Notes under the pieces: model-generated
The model's input: the letters and a program-made list of their open reading frames with translations, nothing else
What the model was told of the DNA's origin: nothing
Databases searched by the model: none
Part shown: positions 6,624-9,033 of the stretch, piece by piece
How the letters are laid out: each line of letters begins with the position of its first letter
Numbering within the stretch: position 1 is the first letter of the stretch
Source: Devosia sp.
GTDB lineage: Bacteria > Pseudomonadota > Alphaproteobacteria > Rhizobiales > Devosiaceae
NCBI GenBank assembly: GCA_016793415.1
Contig: JAEUMC010000761.1
Coordinates: 1 to 9,033, forward strand
Direction: 5' to 3'
DNA: 9,033 nt
Program-made: the position numbers and the translations under genes

Positions 6624-7418
6624 TTACAGCCGCGGCGCCAGTTGTTCGATGTAATAGGCCACGATGTCCCCGGTGCGCTCCAGCGGATTGAACCCGCCGG
6701 CGCCCCCCGACAGCATGGTCGAGAGTGTGCTTTCCGACCCGGCGCCGGGCTCGGCGCTGACCACGTCGGAGATCACCCCGCATTGGATGGTCCGCATCCG
6801 CCGCCCCTCGGCATTGTTCAGCGAGGCAGCGAACAGGTGGCTCGAGTCGAGATTGACGATGTCGCATCCCTCGGCTCGGAACCTCTCGAGCATCGCATCG
6901 TCCTCGCGGTAGATCGCGTCGCCCGTCGCTGCCCGCACCGGTGTGATGGCGCCGGGCCAGCTGCCGAGGATCAGCTCGCGCAGTCCGCTATCGGCCGCCA
7001 CGACCGGCTCGGAGCTGTAGTGTCGTGTCGTACCGTCCGCTGCAAAGGCGTCCTCGACCAGGTAGAAATCGCCCATCTCGAGGCTCTTGCTGCCGAGGCC
7101 GCCGGCGAGGCCATAAGCGAGGATCGTCTCGATCCCGTAGTAGGCCAGTTCCTCCACCGTCGAGGCGGAGACCGGGCCGCCATAGACATGCGCCAGCGAC
7201 AGCAAGCGCTGCCCCGCGTGGCTGAGGATGCGGACGCTGTCCGGACTGACGTGAATGAAGTGCTGGTCGCCAACACGCTGCGGGTTGTAGCGCTCGAGCC
7301 GCGCCGGCGGTGGGCAATAGCCGACGAGCGCCATCCGGATATCGCCGAACACGTCGCTGCCGAAGCGCTCCCCGACCAGGCTCCGCGGCGTCAGGTGCGG
7401 GACTTTCGTTTCGGCCAT
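6624..7418 (-). CDS. Nucleoside phosphorylase-family protein
   Basis: This 264-aa protein belongs to the purine nucleoside/uridine phosphorylase (PNP_UDP_1) superfamily, which splits N-glycosidic bonds with phosphate or water. Landmarks are the N-terminal VGERFGSDVFGDIRMALVGY, SLAHVYGGP (74-82, the place of the family's phosphate-side loop), then YYGIETILAYGLAGGLG (93-109) and GDFYLVEDAF (116-125), the core strands. Near residues 189-195 the family normally shows a Met-Glu-containing ribose-binding motif; here it reads NLDSSHL, so sugar contacts may differ. Substrate unassigned: nucleoside or AMP-type substrates are possible. Translation starts at ATG 7418 after GGAGG with an 8-nt gap; the frame runs further upstream, but that part is arginine/proline-rich non-coding shadow. 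It follows two tiny same-strand genes by 65 nt and may be co-transcribed. Confidence 0.8.
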   Translation of the reverse strand: MAETKVPHLTPRSLVGERFGSDVFGDIRMALVGYCPPPARLERYNPQRVGDQHFIHVSPDSVRILSHAGQRLLSLAHVYGGPVSASTVEELAYYGIETILAYGLAGGLGSKSLEMGDFYLVEDAFAADGTTRHYSSEPVVAADSGLRELILGSWPGAITPVRAATGDAIYREDDAMLERFRAEGCDIVNLDSSHLFAASLNNAEGRRMRTIQCGVISDVVSAEPGAGSESTLSTMLSGGAGGFNPLERTGDIVAYYIEQLAPRL

Positions 7419-7483
7419 GACGCAATCCTCCCGGTCCGCGAGCGGCCGGAAGGTGTCATCTCGGAGCTGAATGGTAAAGGGCT

Positions 7484-7615
7484 CTAGACCAGCACCACGC
7501 TGGCGGCGGCGAAGGCCAGCACTGCGAGCGCCGTGGCAAACAGCACGAGCAGCAGGATCTGGGTGCCGCTGTTCATGCCGGCTGGCCGGTGGCCGTGCTG
7601 GTGGTCGTTGTTCAC
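7484..7615 (-). CDS. Tiny single-pass membrane protein with His-rich N-terminus
   Basis: A 43-aa ORF starts at GTG 7615. Its hydrophilic N-terminus NNDHQHGHRPAG has three His in five residues, and residues 20-43 form one continuous hydrophobic helix (ILLLVLFATALAVLAFAA) that runs almost to the C-terminus. This suggests an inner-membrane protein with a short soluble end that could bind metal. The start is supported by GAGG with a 6-nt gap, and the TGA stop of the upstream tiny gene is part of that site (TGAGG), so translation is probably coupled. An internal ATG (residue 14) would drop the His-rich part. No family was recognised. The nucleoside phosphorylase start lies 65 nt downstream on the same strand. 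Confidence 0.55.
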   Translation of the reverse strand: MNNDHQHGHRPAGMNSGTQILLLVLFATALAVLAFAAASVVLV

Positions 7616-7623
7616 GTTTCGCC

Positions 7624-7740
7624 TCAGCCGAGGTCGGCGAGCTGGGGGACCGGCGCGGTTTCAACCGGCAGGGCCGAGGCCGCGATGGTGAGGGTGGCCA
7701 TCGACATCACGAACAGGGCAACGAGAGTAAGTTTCAGCAT
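7624..7740 (-). CDS. Tiny secreted or membrane-anchored peptide
   Basis: A 38-aa ORF starts at ATG 7740 after AGGGGG with a gap of about 6 nt, a strong ribosome-binding site. Residues 1-23 look like a signal peptide or signal anchor: Lys3, then LTLVALFVMSMATLTIAASA. Cleavage after ASA would leave a mature peptide of only about 15 residues, rich in Pro and Val (LPVETAPVPQLADLG). The stop codon overlaps the ribosome-binding site of the next tiny gene 8 nt downstream, so the two form a tight unit. I recognise no family. Small size is the main doubt; the paired translation signals are the main support. Confidence 0.5.
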   Translation of the reverse strand: MLKLTLVALFVMSMATLTIAASALPVETAPVPQLADLG

Positions 7741-7796
7741 CTTGGCCCCCTGGGGCGATCGGGCGGGTGGGCCCGGTGGTTCATCTTGAGGGCGAT

Positions 7797-7822
7797 AATG
7801 CGGCGCCCCGTTTGAACGTTCC
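7797..7822 (-). promoter_or_regulatory. Possible EcfG-like promoter for the tiny-gene pair
   Basis: On the minus strand GGAAC (7818-7822) is followed after 17 nt by CATT (7797-7800). The general-stress sigma factor EcfG of alphaproteobacteria uses GGAAC, 16-18 nt, then CGTT, so this is one mismatch from consensus at a suitable distance (about 57 nt) before ATG 7740. If real, the tiny pair, and perhaps the phosphorylase, would be under general stress control. A short motif like this can occur by chance. Confidence 0.3.
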
Positions 7823-7980
7823 CGGAATCCGGCATTTAGCTGGCGTTCAGGAATGCCGCTTTCGCCACATTTCCGAGGTCTTCTCTGTCCAAGACTTAAT
7901 GCAGCTCTCCAACTTGTAACGCCGGGATCGCCCGCTCGCTTCCTACATTGGGCCGTACGAAGGAAAATGGAGACGAACCG

Positions 7981-8826
7981 ATGCCCAGCCCGTTAACCCG
8001 CCGCGACGCCCTGCGCCTCGTCGCCGTCACCGCTGCCGGCGGCGCACTGATGACCCAGCAGGCCTTTGCACAGGAAGCGAGTGCAACCACCACGACCGGC
8101 CTGATGCCGGGCGCCGATGTCTGCGTGCTCACCCCCGAAGTGACCGAGGGACCGTATTATTTCGATCCCGAGCTCGAGCGCGCCGACATTACCGAAGGCA
8201 CGCAAACCGGCGTCGCCACCACGGTGAAACTGCAGATCGTCGATGGCAGCTGCCAGCCGGTCGAGGGCGCCCGCGTCGACATCTGGCACTGCAATGCCGA
8301 GGGCCTTTATTCGGGCTATGCCAACCAGACCGGCGGCGTCGACACCTCCGGCCAGACCTTCCTGCGCGGCACGCTGTTCGCCGGCGCCAACGGCATCGTC
8401 GAGTTCCAGACCATCTATCCGGGCTGGTATGCCGGCCGCACCACGCACATCCATTTCAAGGTCTTCCTCGACGAAAAGACCGTGCTGACCGGCCAGCTGT
8501 TCTTCCCCGATGCGCTGAGCCAGTTCATCTACCAGAACGTTGAGCCCTACACCTCGCACGGCCACGACCGCGACGTGCTCAACGCCAACGACAACATCGC
8601 GAGCCAGGCGACCCGCGCCTCCTTCGCGTATGTGAAGGAACTCGAGGAGCGCTACCTCGTCGCCATGATCGTCGGCGTCGATCCCAATGCCGAGTCGTCG
8701 ACCGGCTTCGGCGGCGCGCCGGGCGGTGGCGAGCCTCCCAGCGGCCCGCCGCCGGATGGGGCGATGAGCGCCCCATCGACCGAGACCAGCGTCAGCCTGG
8801 TGCCGGGGATCAAGGGGATCAGGTAA
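7981..8826 (+). CDS. Tat-exported intradiol ring-cleavage dioxygenase
   Basis: This 281-aa protein belongs to the protocatechuate 3,4-dioxygenase/catechol 1,2-dioxygenase superfamily, non-haem Fe(III) enzymes that open aromatic diol rings between the hydroxyls. The N-terminus has a twin-arginine signal, TRRDALRLVAV, with cleavage near AFA-Q (residue 30), so the folded enzyme should act outside the cytoplasm. The core shows VEGARVDIWHCNAEGLYSG with the likely iron ligand Tyr110, then PGWYAGRTTHIHFKV with Tyr150, Arg153, His156 and His158. Arg-to-His spacing matches protocatechuate dioxygenase, but the Tyr-to-His loop is shorter (6 residues against 13). The C-terminal tail (241-262) is Gly/Pro-rich. 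ATG 7981 follows GGAG with an 8-nt gap; an in-frame TTG at 7948 would mask the signal. No partner subunit, transporter or ring-diol pathway gene is nearby, so the substrate is open. Confidence 0.9.
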   Translation: MPSPLTRRDALRLVAVTAAGGALMTQQAFAQEASATTTTGLMPGADVCVLTPEVTEGPYYFDPELERADITEGTQTGVATTVKLQIVDGSCQPVEGARVDIWHCNAEGLYSGYANQTGGVDTSGQTFLRGTLFAGANGIVEFQTIYPGWYAGRTTHIHFKVFLDEKTVLTGQLFFPDALSQFIYQNVEPYTSHGHDRDVLNANDNIASQATRASFAYVKELEERYLVAMIVGVDPNAESSTGFGGAPGGGEPPSGPPPDGAMSAPSTETSVSLVPGIKGIR

Positions 8827-8831
8827 GCAAA

Positions 8832-8865
8832 AAGGGCGGCCCGATGGACCGCCCTTCTGTGTTCG
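8832..8865 (+). terminator. Rho-independent-type terminator after the dioxygenase gene
   Basis: AAGGGCGG (8832-8839) pairs with CCGCCCTT (8849-8856) over a 9-nt loop, and a CC/GG pair inside can extend the stem with one bulge. A modest T-rich tail follows (TTCTGTGTTCG). It begins 6 nt after the stop codon, where a terminator is expected. Confidence 0.75.
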
Positions 8866-8886
8866 TTCGCACCAGCCTCTCGGCAT

Positions 8887-8905
8887 CTCCCCCCTTGCGG
8901 GGGAG
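8887..8905. repeat. C-rich hairpin with CTTGC centre
   Basis: CTCCCCC (8887-8893) pairs with GGGGGAG (8899-8905) around CTTGC. The unit closely resembles the one at 493-514 inside the left-hand inverted repeat, so it is a second genomic copy of the same short element. It is the first of four palindromes in a row at the right edge. Confidence 0.7.
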
Positions 8906-8908
8906 AAT

Positions 8909-8952
8909 GGAATTTCTAGGGCTTAGCTTCTTCGCTAAGCCCTAGAAATTCC
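8909..8952. repeat. Perfect 19-bp-arm palindrome
   Basis: GGAATTTCTAGGGCTTAGC (8909-8927) pairs perfectly with its inverse (8934-8952) around TTCTTC, and T8908/A8953 adds one more pair. It is much more A/T-rich than its surroundings, unlike the C-rich hairpins elsewhere in the window. No ORF overlaps it. It is too symmetric for chance and may be a mobile palindromic repeat, a protein-binding site or a strong 3'-end structure. Confidence 0.85.
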
Positions 8953-9000
8953 AAGAGGGGGGACGTAGCGGGCACGGTGGCTCAACCGTCCCCCCTCTTG
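8952..9000. repeat. Perfect 14-bp-arm inverted repeat with inner hairpin
   Basis: CAAGAGGGGGGACG (8952-8965) pairs perfectly with its inverse (8987-9000). The 21-nt loop contains ACGGT (8974-8978), which can instead pair with ACCGT (8985-8989), so two alternative folds exist. It shares its first bases with the end of the preceding 19-bp palindrome, which makes the two elements abut directly. Confidence 0.8.
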
Positions 9001-9010
9001 CGAAGACTAA

Positions 9011-9031
9011 GGACTTAGCTCCGCTAAGCCC
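9011..9031. repeat. Degenerate copy of the CTTAGC palindrome at the window edge
   Basis: CTTAGC (9014-9019) pairs with GCTAAG (9023-9028) around TCC, with flanking GG and CC. This repeats the inner part of the 19-bp palindrome at 8909-8952 (GGGCTTAGC and GCTAAGCCC). The element may continue past the window end. Confidence 0.6.
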
Positions 9032-9033
9032 AA

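Noticed and set aside
7419..7664. 82-residue N-terminal extension of the nucleoside phosphorylase frame
   Set aside because: ATG 7418 has a strong ribosome-binding site and fits the family start; the extension is Arg/Pro-rich and runs antiparallel in frame to the better-supported tiny genes.
7993..8886. 297-codon minus-strand frame opposite the dioxygenase
   Set aside because: Shadow of a strongly supported gene; no domain and no start signal.

Overview
The window is high-GC and densely packed, with strong G/C preference at third codon positions. Its short intergenic spaces carry palindromic repeats built on C-rich arms around a GCAAG or CTTGC centre. The gene content (GlxA-type AraC regulator, ureide enzymes, a YbaY-META lipoprotein-chaperone-like protein, a Tat-exported intradiol dioxygenase) and repeat style suggest an alphaproteobacterium of the Hyphomicrobiales, perhaps near Devosia. 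That placement is inference from style, not from a marker gene. No rRNA, tRNA, CRISPR array, transposase or phage gene was seen.

Left part (1-2349): the 3' end of a GlxA-family AraC regulator, a 107-bp inverted-repeat element, allE (ureidoglycine aminohydrolase), a convergent small acidic helical protein of unknown function, and a secreted single-domain cupin. The cupin's signal peptide is split by an apparent one-base frameshift. Middle (2350-4905): a 319-nt spacer with two palindromic repeats and a doubtful small lipoprotein ORF. It is followed by a large cytoplasmic one-component regulator (OmpR-type winged helix, TolB-like middle, helical-repeat tail) that diverges over only 47 nt from allA (ureidoglycolate lyase). 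AllE and AllA catalyse consecutive steps of ureide breakdown (S-ureidoglycine to S-ureidoglycolate to glyoxylate plus urea). This stretch therefore looks like the end of an allantoin/allantoate pathway with two candidate regulators; the earlier pathway enzymes are not in the window.

Right part (4906-9033): a secreted YbaY-META two-domain protein, a cytidine-deaminase-fold nucleoside deaminase, and a convergent nucleoside phosphorylase-like enzyme. Upstream of the phosphorylase, on the same strand, lie two tiny tightly coupled genes: a 38-aa secreted or membrane peptide and a 43-aa single-pass protein with a His-rich N-terminus. A divergent Tat-exported intradiol ring-cleavage dioxygenase follows, with its own terminator. 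The window ends in a run of four consecutive palindromes that share arm motifs.

The purine theme (ureide enzymes, nucleoside deaminase, nucleoside phosphorylase) is the main functional thread. The least explained items are the tiny-gene pair, the frameshifted cupin and the nested palindromes at the right edge. I see no clear new defence or mobile system here.
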